Below, piece after piece: positions 36,767 to 47,425 of a stretch of DNA of 64,000 bases. Made by a program: the position numbers and the translations under genes. Position 1 is the first letter of the stretch. Each line of letters starts with the position of its first letter. The notes below the pieces were generated by a model. That model saw only the letters and a list, made by a program, of their open reading frames with translations, had not been told where the DNA came from and made no database searches. Origin of the DNA: Urechis unicinctus (taxonomy: Eukaryota > Annelida > Polychaeta > Xenopneusta > Urechidae); the NCBI GenBank assembly GCA_034190875.2, contig CM067356.1, positions 22,532,258 to 22,596,257 of the forward strand, written 5' to 3'.

Positions 36767-39700
36767 GATCGTTGTCCAATTCCATCATAGTATCAACGTA
36801 TCAACGAATGTCAAGGGCCTAAAGCTGGTTGCTTGAGTGACCCAACTGTCGTCATCAAACTTTGCCCGTATTTACGTGTTGGTAGTATACCTCTTTTAGA
36901 ATAAAAGCAGTCATTCCTCGCCTCATTTCAATACCACAACCTTTTTCGTGAAACCCCTCGCTTGACGCCGACCCTCACAAATTGTACCAGGTACGGTCTG
37001 CCATATCGTATGTAATTCTAAGCACCCACCAAATGCATATTGATGCTGACATGAAATCGTTGGCAAGCATGGAGGCGATTATAGTGTTCCTCTCTGTACA
37101 AGGTGCGCAGCCGATGATGCGATCAGCTATGATGCACAGCGTAAAGTGGTTATTGCTTGGCCCAGTCGCACCATTACTAGATTCAAACATTTTCACTTAA
37201 TACCGGAAAAACAATAGCAGCTTATGTCTTCAGGCATTGAACTATGTTCTGTAGACTAGAAACATGAGTTAGCTGGCGAAAATAGGTGGATCATATGAAT
37301 GCATACATACATGCATTCATCACATGATCTGATCAGAGCTATTTAGATGTTATTTGTTGAAATTAAAAGCATCAACATGAAAATCACGTTTGTTTTTCAG
37401 TCCATGAATGTCCAGCACCGTGACCTACGTCATATATATGCTTTGAGGGCTAAATAGCGATGTTACTATTTGCAACCTCATTTAGATATGACTGAAAGAA
37501 AATGTCAATCTGTGATATTGATTTAGCTCTCAACTAAGCGATATTTGCCGACCGTCTGTTCATTACACTGCTCCCCGACATTGCTGAGAGCAATCGACCA
37601 CAGAGGACTTGGTTGGCGCTTCTCATCTATGTCCGACCGCACATGCATAGTATCTGCAGCTTACGTTGCCGTCACTTCAGACAAATAAAACATTCAGGTA
37701 TGATGATCGAGACTAATGTCACAGCAACCAAGCTAATAATTAGCCTTATGTTTAGCACACCCAGATACCAAGGCCTATCATTATTGTTACTTGCGTAACA
37801 AGTGTCACGCTCTGGGAATGTTATATAGACTAGGTCCGTTCAGCATTTCTTTTAAACTTTGTTTAAATTTTGCAGTAGGGGTTTGAGTGATACAATACGT
37901 ACCAAACAATAGAGAGGGGTACGGGAGAGGGGAACGAGGAAGCTAGTATAGTTTGGATATGTACTGTAAATTGAGAGGAGAAAGGGGGAGAGGGAGCAGT
38001 ATAAATACATGTTCACCTGGAAAAGGGAACGTCGTGTGTGATCATTAAGAGTAGTACATCACATTAAAATCTGAGCTAAGAACAGCCGATGGCCAGTGTA
38101 AGAGAGGTAGCCATGCCTCCTATTGTAATACCAATAAGCATAGCTAATGTATCGCATTGTACTGGACATTTTAGCATACAAACGCATGGTAAACGTGTAA
38201 ATCAGTCACAAATAGAGCATTTAAATCAATGCAAAAGCTGCCCTGTCGAATTGGTGCTCATTGAGAGTCGTCGTATATGGTTGTAGGGACAGGAAGGGGT
38301 CTTGGGCTCATGAGAGCATCATTATGTGGGGTACGGGAAATAAAGAAATAACTACTATACATATTGCGCTTGCGTAGAAGGTGGTCATGCAGATGTAAGG
38401 TTATGTACCAGTGACAATGTTTGCATCACTCTGATGTGAGCTCAATAAGTGGGTAACAATGGTTATACTGCACCTTTGGTCTCCTCGCCGTGGTTCAATA
38501 ACGCCTATTAGGCCGTCGGTGTAATACTGTTTTACACCTATTGATTTGAGACCGCCATAGAATCTCCTGATTTGATTGATAGTTGTGACCTGGAGAGATG
38601 ATTTAATGTTAATCATAGTTATGATTGTAAAGTTGCATAAAATATATGAAAACTCAGTTTGTTTGGCACTCAGTTTGTTTGACATATGTCCGTATTTTGT
38701 TTTAGTTAATTCTGCTGTATCACAATCGCCTGTGGTCGTTCTACGCCATTTCATCACGTTTGCCTGGGGCAATAGTTTTATAAAGGTAGCTTCAATGTAG
38801 CTGTAAAGTTATCATTGGTATTGATAATATTTAACAATAGGAATATGCTATATAGCATGTGCTGCCATATTCAGCACAAGTGCTATTCATGTATCTATAC
38901 ATGAATAGCATCGTTTGCACCTGTCGAGTAAGTAGGGGTGACCAAACAACTTTCAGCTTTACTAGCTCGCTTCGACAAAGCACACGAGATACAACGCGCA
39001 TTGTTGTTCATATAATATACAAATCTGCTAGTCTTCATTTATTATACATTACATTGGTATGGCAGGCAGGCACCAAGGTTCTCTCGTTTAGGACTAGTGC
39101 GGTGACATATTTATAGCATTTGTTCAGACAAAGCACTAAGTTATCGTTAGAATATACGATTTAGTACTAAAGGAATGTTTATATGATCGCCTGGTTATAT
39201 CCTGATAATCTGACAACGACCTACCGAGCAGCTGTGTGCTACCATGTGATGGGACAATAACTGTCGCGAATAGTATACAGGCACTGTGCGTTCGTACCGC
39301 GAATAACTCAAAGATAAAAGGGTCAGTAGCATCTTAATGAGGGCCTCAGTTACTTATGCCTCTTGTAGTGGCATACACAAAACGTTGCCTCCGTGGTTAA
39401 TAGCAGCTAGGGTTTTATAAATACCTTCATCGAACAGAGAATGTATGGAATAATGATGCCAAGTTATTCAGGATCATTTAACCAAGGATAATATCGCTGC
39501 ATAACCAATTATTTGGCATGTTATATATTTGCAAATATTGTTTAGTGCATGCTAACAAATGACCAAAAATGTATCCAAAACCCCAGGGACCGTGTGTATC
39601 AAGTGTGTTAGTAACTGTTCAACACCAAATAACACGGCACTAAAACCTTAAGTCGTGTGTATATTTGATGTAAGACCCTAACAACAATTATTTTGTCCTT

Positions 39701-41017
39701 TACTGGTCCATGATATAATATTCGATTTTGTTTTCAATGTTTGGTGATACTGCTTAGAAGAACATATGTCGACCAAATATAACTTGCTTAAAGTCATTTA
39801 TGAGACGTTATGCGCCTGAATCGATAAGGTAAGATCAGCACCTGTCCTAGCGTATCTCGGACAAACATACAACAGTATGAAGAATGATACCGAATTCAGT
39901 ATGTAGAGCAACCTTACCAGCTTGCACTCGCTAGTCAGCGCATGCTAATTATGTAGATGCTAATAACCATTGACAACAGAGCACTTAGATCAGGGCTTGC
40001 AACATGAATTGAAACGTTGTGCTGTCTAACAAGAGACGCATTCGTAACCTGTACATGAGGAAATGGGTAGGCTAAAACGTAGTAGACCGAACGAATCTAC
40101 AACTGCCAATGGAGCAATAATTCATATTATGAGGTGAATGAACGACAGCAATGACGTGTGCTGAGACTATATTCTATTTGCTGTAATACAAAAATACCTA
40201 CCATGCTGTTAATGTCATACAACTAATGCTTATGATAGAGACGTATATTGGATGCTACGGTGATAAACTAAGATTTAAGTCGCTAATATCCTGCGACGAC
40301 ATCGTGATTAGTCGAAAAATGCGCTAATCATTTGCAATTATTTATCACCTGTAGTTTTATCTGCAACCGATCTGTTATTGTTAGAGAGTGCTACCTTTTG
40401 CCTTCATTACTAACTCTGCTTTCTGTATCTACTGTAATCTCTCGATGCCATTTTATCATGCAAGTCATGGTCAACTGTCGATTATTAGATTATGCACGAC
40501 ATTGATCCGCTTGGAAATACATCAATCGTACCGACAAACTGTCCATTTCATGGTTACTGCTGGTTGCTGTGATATTTGGTCCAACTTACAACGTTACAAC
40601 ACATCATGGATAGTGCCCATACACTAGGGGTTATCAGGTGGCATTGTTCAACTAAGAACGGGTCAACTACTTTGAGGGCAAGATGAATATCACAGCGAGA
40701 TCCAATATGTTGGACCCATTTAACATGTTATGCAGTACGCTATGAACCATCGCAACTCCAAAACATTACATTAATGAAAAGCTAACGAGGATGAATGTTG
40801 TTGATCTTACCGCTGATGATGATCCTTAAGACTGCTAGGCAAAGCTAATATCCGTCTTATAAGGAAATATTTAGCGAAGCACATTCTACAATGATGTCCA
40901 GTGATGGTTATAATCACTGTCTGCGCTACAAATTTATTCAATGATAAGGCGACACATCATTATTGGATTTCATCTGATTTATACAGGATAAGAAAAGCAC
41001 CACAAGACCCAATTGTG
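36767..41017. repeat. Non-coding, dispersed repeat family copy 2
   Basis: No gene is supported. Sequence from about 36965 to 39400 is a diverged copy of 28.9-32.5 kb in the same order, lacking the MITE and the inverted arm. From about 39400 to 41017 no relative was identified by eye. ORFs (60-123 codons) are not conserved between copies. Confidence 0.5.
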
Positions 41018-42065
41018 AAATAAAAAGGTCTGTCTAGTCATGACCGCACTCAAGGTTCTACTCAAAACTACGACTAAGGGTAACTTGGTTAAATAACTGA
41101 CAGCATTATATCAATATGTGGTGATCTGAGTGCTACATCCGACATTAGTGAGACAATTTAACATGTGTGTATACTTAAATCATCAGTTACTGCCTCTAAT
41201 GATGCAGGATTGATGAAAGGGGTAGATTTGTAAAACAAGTGTACCTGTTATGTTGTGATGTGATTATTATACAGATGCCCATTCATTTCCTCTGCTAAGC
41301 TGGCACCTGCTTTGCACAATCAGTGCATGATTACATAACAATTGACACGCCCAAGCGAAGACAATATAACGGTGGATTACGCAGGGAGACATTTGATATT
41401 TTGCAGACTGCTCATATTCGTCGCTTGCGATTTCAACTACGAACTGCGAAGAAGTGATATTTCAAATAGCAGTCGGTAAATACTGCAAGGTAACGGCATA
41501 ATGTAAATCTAATATAGGCGGGAAAGACTAGTAAGAAATGATATATATACGTAACGTGCAAGAGCCTGCCCTATCTAAACGTGTTCACAACTGCACTCAT
41601 ACTCACGGTGCTCTTTAGGCATTGGAAGAAAGAATAATGTCCCAGAGTTCACCTGAGCGTTATACCTGATATTAGGAATATTACCTAAAATTTGCTGATC
41701 AAAAGAATATCCTTAGCGCGTTACAACCCTACATTGGCTAAATTGATGTCGGGTGCGGTGCAAACATATTTACCTAGCCTGCGCTTTAGTGTATAGTAAG
41801 CATTTATGTGCTGACATAAAAGCATAATTGGATGTGTTTTATCACCACTAAACAAGCCAATCCTCGGATGGAAATGCTTGTGTCCGCCTCTACACTGTGA
41901 TATATCGTGTGAGTTATGAGGCGTCTGTTGTAGATTGCGCGAGCCTTGATTGCTTAGCTTCGTAATTCGAGCATTCACTCGTATCACAGAACTAATACTG
42001 TACACGAATTAAACGTGCCGTTGTCATCAATCTGTGTTGTCGAATAACGTTAAGATTAACGTCTG

Positions 42066-42278
42066 AATATATGTATGTATATGTATGTATGTGTATGTGT
42101 ATGTATGTATGTCTGTCTGTATGTATGTATGTATGTATGTATGTATGTATGTATGTATGTATGTATGTATGTATGTATGTATGTATGTATGACTCTATGT
42201 ATGTATATATGGATTGATGTATGTATGTTTGAATGTAAGTAAGTATGTACGCATGTAAGTATGTAGATATGTATGTGT
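42066..42278 (+). repeat. (TATG)n microsatellite, copy A, first block
   Basis: TATG repeats to about 42190, then the spacer GACTCTATGTATGTATATAT followed by degenerate TATG words up to the 122-bp PLE-like unit. The spacer plus the unit form the block that is triplicated in copy B. Confidence 0.92.
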
Positions 42279-42400
42279 TTCGGTCATTTCTTAATTCTTT
42301 AAGACGAACTGCTAGTTGTACTTTTCTGTTAAAGGCGGTTGTCATTTCCGATTGTGAAGGTGTCGAGTTCTGTATTAAACAGATTCAGTCTTCGTCGTGT
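42279..42400 (-). mobile_element. Possible Penelope-like retroelement fragment
   Basis: A 122-bp non-repetitive unit lies between TATG tracts. Read on the minus strand it encodes TAFNRKVQLAVRLKELRND, preceded in another frame by LNLFNTELDTFTIGND. The pattern LN, then D, six residues, D, three residues, F-x-RK-x2-L resembles from memory the segment before the reverse transcriptase of Penelope-like elements. In this copy a 2-nt gap splits the frame; the copy at 58436-58556 reads through. The match is short and only a suggestion. Confidence 0.35.
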
Positions 42401-42618
42401 TCGTGTTATGTATGCATGTAAGTATGTATGTAAGTATGTATGTATGTATGTATGTATGTATGTATGTATGTATGTATGTATGTATGTATGTATGTATGTA
42501 TGTATGTATGTATGTATGTATGTATGTATGTATGTATGTATGTATGTATGTATGTATGTATGTATGTATGTATGTATGTATGTATGTATGTATGTATGTA
42601 TGTATGTATGTATGTATG

Positions 42619-42650
<32 letters not shown>

Positions 42651-42785
42651 TGTATGTATGTATGTATGTATGTATGTATGTATGTATGTATGTATGTATG
42701 TATGTATGTATGTATGTATGTATGTATGTCTGTATGTCTGTATGTATGTATGTACGTGTGTATGTAGTTATGTACTTATATATGT
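42401..42785 (+). repeat. (TATG)n microsatellite, copy A, second block
   Basis: About 350 bp of nearly perfect TATG from about 42412 to 42760, ending in CGTGTGTATGTAGTTATGTAC, which also ends the equivalent tract in copy B. ORFs of YVCM and IHTY type are artefacts. Confidence 0.96.
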
Positions 42786-43572
42786 ACATATGTTTAGTGC
42801 ATAGCCGTACGGTTTATAATACATACAGCAGTGTTTTCAATTTAGGGGCTTAAGAGTGCGTTATCTGATGTTATCTACGTTATTAATTTAAATCAACAAA
42901 CACGCCAACTTTTGAGTCTATATCTGGGTCCAAAGTAGCTGTATCTGAAGTGCTCCCAAGGCGAGGCAATAAGCTAATCTACCGCATATTTCATGCCGGC
43001 CATCAAACTGTAATGTTCCGCATGCTTTGTATGGCACTTATTGCCACCCAGCTGGAATATGTGTTCATTTTGTTAAAAGTGGATTGTTCAAGATAACGTT
43101 GGCAGACCAACGTCGGCTGAGTTAACTACAGCATACAACATTAGCTTATGTATGTTTAAGCACACGTGTAGGACAGAGAGAAGGGGTCGTGACAATATGG
43201 AAAGACAGCAAAATATCTGTGGTTACAGATGAAGCTTAAATACAATTGTCTTTTGAACAGCATAAGGGTCGAGCGAATATTCGTGTGATATTCTATTGTT
43301 CTTCTGCAACGTCGCTCACGCTCTGCCCATTTTCAGCTTCGTATGTCTAATAATGTCTGTCAAGAGCCATAATTTGTAAATTCTTCATGTTCCGTCTACT
43401 AATCGTCAGAAAGACTTAACAAATGGTTGTAAGGGCTTGGCTCACCAATTAGATAAAACGCTGTAGACAGCAAAAGATGCAGGTAGATTCAGTAAAGTGG
43501 TTTTCATGGAAGAGTTTTGATGAAATCTGCCTTCAAATTACCACAAACACGAGAATAAACTGGTGATTGACC
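42786..43572. other. Non-coding flank left of the transposon
   Basis: No gene. It matches 59143-59948 of copy B apart from small indels, for example a 21-bp segment (TGCAACATGATAGTTCGAGA and one more base) present in B near 59475 and absent from A near 43120. Confidence 0.7.
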
Positions 43573-43757
43573 TTAAAGATCATAAACACAATTTTTTTTA
43601 AAAGCGAAATTCGAAAGAATAAACTTCAATAATGGTATTCATATCAATAGCGGTTACTTTGGAGCACCCTATTCCTTTAAAAAATGATTTTAAAGTGTTT
43701 GTTTTCGTCTTCCACTCGTTGAACATCCCGCTCGGCAACGTTCGGAATTATTTGGCC

Positions 43758-43769
43758 CGTGACGTCACG
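43758..43769. promoter_or_regulatory. CRE-type palindrome upstream of THAP gene
   Basis: CGTGACGTCACG, a perfect palindrome containing the CREB/ATF core TGACGTCA, lies 116 bp before the THAP start codon. The identical 12-mer is at 47191-47202 before the opposing gene. A further 11-mer, TCGCGGATCGT, is at 43823-43833 and 47121-47131. Promoter or transposase-binding use is inferred. Confidence 0.55.
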
Positions 43770-43884
43770 TTCGCTGCTCTGTGCTCGCTGATCACGAATG
43801 TCAACAAGTTTCGCCATTGTTGTCGCGGATCGTTGATGGTTTATGAAAAAGTCTTCACGGTTTGTTACACTCACAGTTTGGATT

Positions 43885-45880
43885 ATGCCTTATTGTTGTG
43901 TCGGTTAAGTGTAGAAACGCCGAGAGGTCAGGTAAGAGTTTCTTTCGGTTCCCGAAAGACCGAAAAATGCACAAGAATTGGATTGCAAAGGTGAAGAGGA
44001 AGGATTGGAAGCCGACCAAAACAACTCCTGTCATTTGCTCCGACCACTTTGAGAGGGACGCCTATGAAACGGTCCCAGAGCTGCTCAGAAGTCTGGGCTT
44101 TTCTAAACAAACTAGGCTCCGCCAAGGTGCCTTGCCAACGATTTTTAATTACATGGGTGTGAACCAGGATCGAGTAAAACGTCGAGGTGCCTTTGAGAAA
44201 AGACGACGTCAACAGGTAAGATAGCTAGGACCATTCAATTTTTATTCCCAGTCATGGTTGTGCCTTTGTGTTTGATTGACAGCAAAATTTATTTCTTATA
44301 TGAATAATCATACGACCCAAATGACATGGCCGTGTTAAGGCTAAGGCATCACTGATGAAGAAAGGCCCCATGAGCATGGCTCAATAACTGGTGTTTCAAT
44401 GTGATCTCAAAATGCTTGCCTGTTTATTGTTTAGGGATTTGGATACACTACACACTGTGTTTAATTGGTCCATTTACACGAGGAGTACTACTGATGTCAT
44501 AGGACAAATTAGAAGAAATATTGATATAGGTGATTTTGATCCCTATTTTGGGAAATATCATTGGTGTACAACTGGTCGACACTGAAACACATGATGCCTC
44601 TGTTTGTAGGTGCTGCATGAAATGTTAACTGGAGCTGAGATGCTTGATGCCTCCAGTGAAAGTGAAAACGAGATGACAGGTGTGCCCGAGATAGAGGCCA
44701 GCTCAACTGAACCGGTAGAGGGCTCCCACAAATCGTTTGGAGTTCAAACATGTTTGCTTGTAGGTATATTGAGTCACCTGGATGTCTATATTCGACATGG
44801 AAAGTGACGAGGATGATATGGATGAACATGCAGTGCACCAGGAAATGTAAGTGATAGTTTACTTTGAAAATACTCCTGTAAACAGTGGAATTGTATTGCA
44901 TACTTATAAAAATCAGTGCTCTCTCATAAGCATAATAAAGCACCTACAACTTTGGTTTTATAGAGGCATTGAGCTGGAGGATGGCCCTGGTCGTGAACAG
45001 CAAACACCTTCTGAAAGACATTGGCAGATTATCTCCGTCTGAGCAGACTTCCAGCTTAGAATCTTTCCACAAGGTGGTGATCTTCTTCGCACCCAAGAGT
45101 GTACACTTTCCCTTTGCCACTATGGAAGCAAGGTAATTTAATTGAGCTTTGCTGTGACTGTAGTGTGGTATATATTGCAAATACCTGATCTAAAACATGG
45201 GTTTATGTGGTTGGTGCTTATAAAGTTATGAGATTCTGGTGTATTGTGAGCTCACATAGGGCATACCAGACCACCAGGCTATATCTGCTACTGTTGGTGC
45301 TTTACTTCCAGATTACTCCTTGCAGTTTTGCATTTTAATGAAAACTCCAATAGAGCTCGGGCAGTCACTCAACAAGGCCAGGCACAATGGGGAGTGTCCT
45401 TTCCAAAGTCCAGACAGGGGGATCCAGTGGCGAAGCCTGTCAAAGTTACCATCACTTTTGGTTGGTATATATCACAGGATTTGTTGTTCAATATATGTAA
45501 ATATGAGTTAAACAATAATGTAATGCTGGCATTTATTAAGATAAATTTATTATGAGTCTCCGCAGTGCCCATAGGGTAATTATACTGGCACAAAAGACCA
45601 AACATTCCATTTAATGATTCAAAGACTATTTATTACTAATCTTTTATTAACTGGTTATGTTTCAGATTATGTTGACAACCTCATTACTGAAGTGTTTTTG
45701 CTTCGTGAGAAATATCCCAGTTACAGACTGGCGAAAGTTCTTTCGGCGGAAAGGAGTGATCCACCCCTATTGCTGCTCAATTTGAAAAGCCAGCAAAGGA
45801 CATTCTTGTGGGAGCACACCGATGCCGCTTCAATCATGCAAAGAAAATCTACTCAGCTACTTTCTAGGTATCCTCTGTAA
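43885..45880 (+). pseudogene. THAP-domain Kolobok-like transposase remnant, five exons, frameshifted
   Basis: Exons are 43885-44215, 44610-44763, 44964-45132, 45312-45460 and 45666-45880, all GT-AG with matching phases (donor at 45461 is the weaker GTTGGT). The start reads MPYCCVG, then one extra base (T at 43905/43906) puts KCRNAERSGKSFFRFPKD out of frame. Allowing for it gives 338 residues. The THAP C2CH signature is clear: Cys pairs at the start, the tryptophan of HKNW, CSDHF (near 44037-44051) and GALPTIFN (44126-44149) as the AVPTIF-type end. Exon 2 is acidic and ends near SFGVQTC. Exons 3-5 carry KHLLKDIGRLSP, QTSSLESFH, FAPKSVHF, LAVLHFNEN and DYVDNLI, the conserved C-terminal part of long THAP-transposase proteins as I remember them. 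The several hundred residues that normally lie between are absent, as the intron is only 200 bp. An acidic ORF with a strong GTAAGT donor (44782-44846) may be a scrap of them. Its 3' end overlaps the opposing gene. Confidence 0.82.
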
Positions 45881-47075
45881 AGGCCCTCTGGATCTAGGAA
45901 TGTAGATCTTATTTTGTTTAAGACACATGATGGCAATACTTTTCTGTTATGTCTACCTAATCTGTGCCACACCCAGTAGATGAAACAGCGATAGGCCAAA
46001 TATCTGAATGACCTGGAGCAAAAAAGAATTGATTATTTCTTAGGGAAATATGAAAATAATGTTTTTTTAACTCTTTTTTTTTTGGTCAACTATGTACTCC
46101 AGATATAAATGTATTGCTGGTTTTGTTGTTTGTTGTCATGTAGCACTGAACGTGATTACCAAATGTATTGCACACCATGGACACTTGGAATACACATTGT
46201 CTATGTCCAGAAGTGGCTGTGTGTCTTATATTTGCTTCAATAAAGGCATAACTAACTCAATTGTGTTAACTTCATCCCCTATATGTCCATCTATCTGTAT
46301 GTACTCGAATTTGGATGCAAGCAGGACATTACGGTCAAAACAGTTTGACTTGAACCCTGGATGTTCGGTCATTCATGGCCACTCTTCTATTGTTGCCAGA
46401 GTCTTCGGGTAATTTTGACAACAAACACATTCCCGCAATGTGGTCATCTGATCGCAGTTGTTACAGCTACACCTGAAAGGTTGCCCAAATCAAGCTTTAG
46501 CCATTTTTAATTCCATGTTAGATCATTCAAATAACAAAAGCTGACCCAGCAGTCCATGTTTGTCCATGATTCACAAATTCTTCTGACTTTGACGGGGTCT
46601 GACTTTATTTGTGAGCAAAAGAGTAGACTTAGTCTTTTAAATAAACACTGATGAGAGATATATTAACAGGACGTCTAAATTCTGAAAGGGGCCAGTTCAC
46701 AGGCACCCAAGTCAATTATGTGATCATACATGTCACTATCGCTCGGGGAAAGCGCTGGGTGAATTTATTGACTTGGGTGTGTGGGCCAGATAGACCCCAT
46801 TACACGAAATTGTTATTTCTACCTATACTAATCCATTTCGATATTTAGACTAATAGAGACGAAAAAATTTTTACCCACCACACTTCCACTGGCCTGAAAG
46901 TCAAAGCGTCTTTACTGCATTCATTTTCCGAGTCGGAATCCGTTTCTGAGCTCTCAACATCATTATCTGACTCGGTTGCTATTCGCAATCGTGTGGGCTC
47001 AAATAAATACCAATGGACATCATAAGTCCTCATTTCACATAATGAGGCTTCATAATCTTCATCTGATGACGACAT
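45853..47075 (-). pseudogene. P2X7 C-terminal (ballast) domain-like protein, three exons, in-frame TGA
   Basis: On the minus strand exons are 47075-46879, 46472-46305 and 46012-45853. The GT-AG junctions are both phase 2 and give 174 residues. An in-frame TGA at 47093-47091 precedes the ATG, so the start is the first available. Exon 1 has YDVHWYLFEPTR and an acidic Ser-rich stretch, ending VEVW. Exon 2 opens CSCNNC, then RECVCCQ; the join gives W-C-x-C-x2-C as in the Zn-binding cytoplasmic end of P2X7. Exon 3 has YLAYRCFIYW, VLPSC, NKIRSTF and GLYRGY, matching AYRCY, ILPSC, RIRKEF and GQYSGF of human P2RX7 in order. There is no channel part, only the ballast-like domain, as in many invertebrate paralogues. 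A TGA at 46375-46373 replaces the Cys of P2X7's CIT motif, and the frame then continues with MTEHPGF. It is a one-base nonsense change, or less likely a recoded codon. The role of the protein in the element is unknown. Confidence 0.88.
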
Positions 47076-47190
47076 GTTAATAGATACCAATCAGTAGAAA
47101 GGAAAGTTGCAGGGAAAAAATCGCGGATCGTATAATTTTTCTCAGCTTCCGAAATACCACCTTCGAATTTGTTTTGGGACGAGCCGCAAA

Positions 47191-47202
47191 CGTGACGTCA
47201 CG
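47191..47202. promoter_or_regulatory. CRE-type palindrome upstream of P2X7-like gene
   Basis: CGTGACGTCACG, identical to 43758-43769, lies 115 bp upstream of the minus-strand ATG at 47075. The near-equal distance to both start codons suggests matched promoters at the two ends of the element. Confidence 0.55.
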
Positions 47203-47425
47203 CGACCTGCCGCAAAATGGACAGGGATCCTAGCGACCAACTGGTGCAAAATGGACTCAGGGAATTCAATCGGAATTAAACCCGAGCACCACATTCTCAG
47301 CGGATTTATGTCCACAATACTTGAGAGAATGTAAAATTATCTACCGTGGTCAGATTAAAAGATATTTTCCTACGTTTTGAAACATAAAAATCGGATGTGT
47401 CAAAAACGTTAGTTTTGATCTTTAA

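Larger units (their letters stand above)
43573..47425. mobile_element. TTAA-flanked DNA transposon, Kolobok-like, 3845 bp
   Basis: The element body is 43577-47421 between TTAA copies at 43573-43576 and 47422-47425. Copy B has the same flanks joined at a single TTAA (59949-59952), which proves an insertion with TTAA target duplication. The ends read AGATCATAAAC inward from the left and AGATCAAAAC inward from the right, an imperfect short TIR. Inside are two converging spliced genes, THAP protein (plus) and P2X7-ballast-like protein (minus), each preceded by the same 12-bp palindrome. The THAP domain with a TTAA target is the Kolobok combination; piggyBac also uses TTAA but has no THAP domain. 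Both genes are damaged and the region expected to hold the catalytic core is missing, so this copy was probably moved in trans. Confidence 0.92.

Noticed and set aside
41721-42005. 94-codon minus ORF, also at 56220-56504
   Set aside because: Its presence in both copies is explained by the recent duplication. No recognised domain, and older relatives near 33.1 and 50.7 kb are not open in the same frame.
42066-42785. Telomeric or CRISPR-like array
   Set aside because: The motif is a plain TATG tetranucleotide, not a telomere repeat, and there are no unique spacers of even length between direct repeats.
44964-45042. Exon frame reading GIELEDGPGREQ as part of the THAP gene
   Set aside because: The neighbouring frame gives KHLLKDIGRLSP and QTSSLESFH and joins in phase on both sides, so this one is a shadow.
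43573-47425. piggyBac element
   Set aside because: It shares the TTAA target, but the gene has a THAP domain and the ends do not begin CCC as piggyBac ends do.
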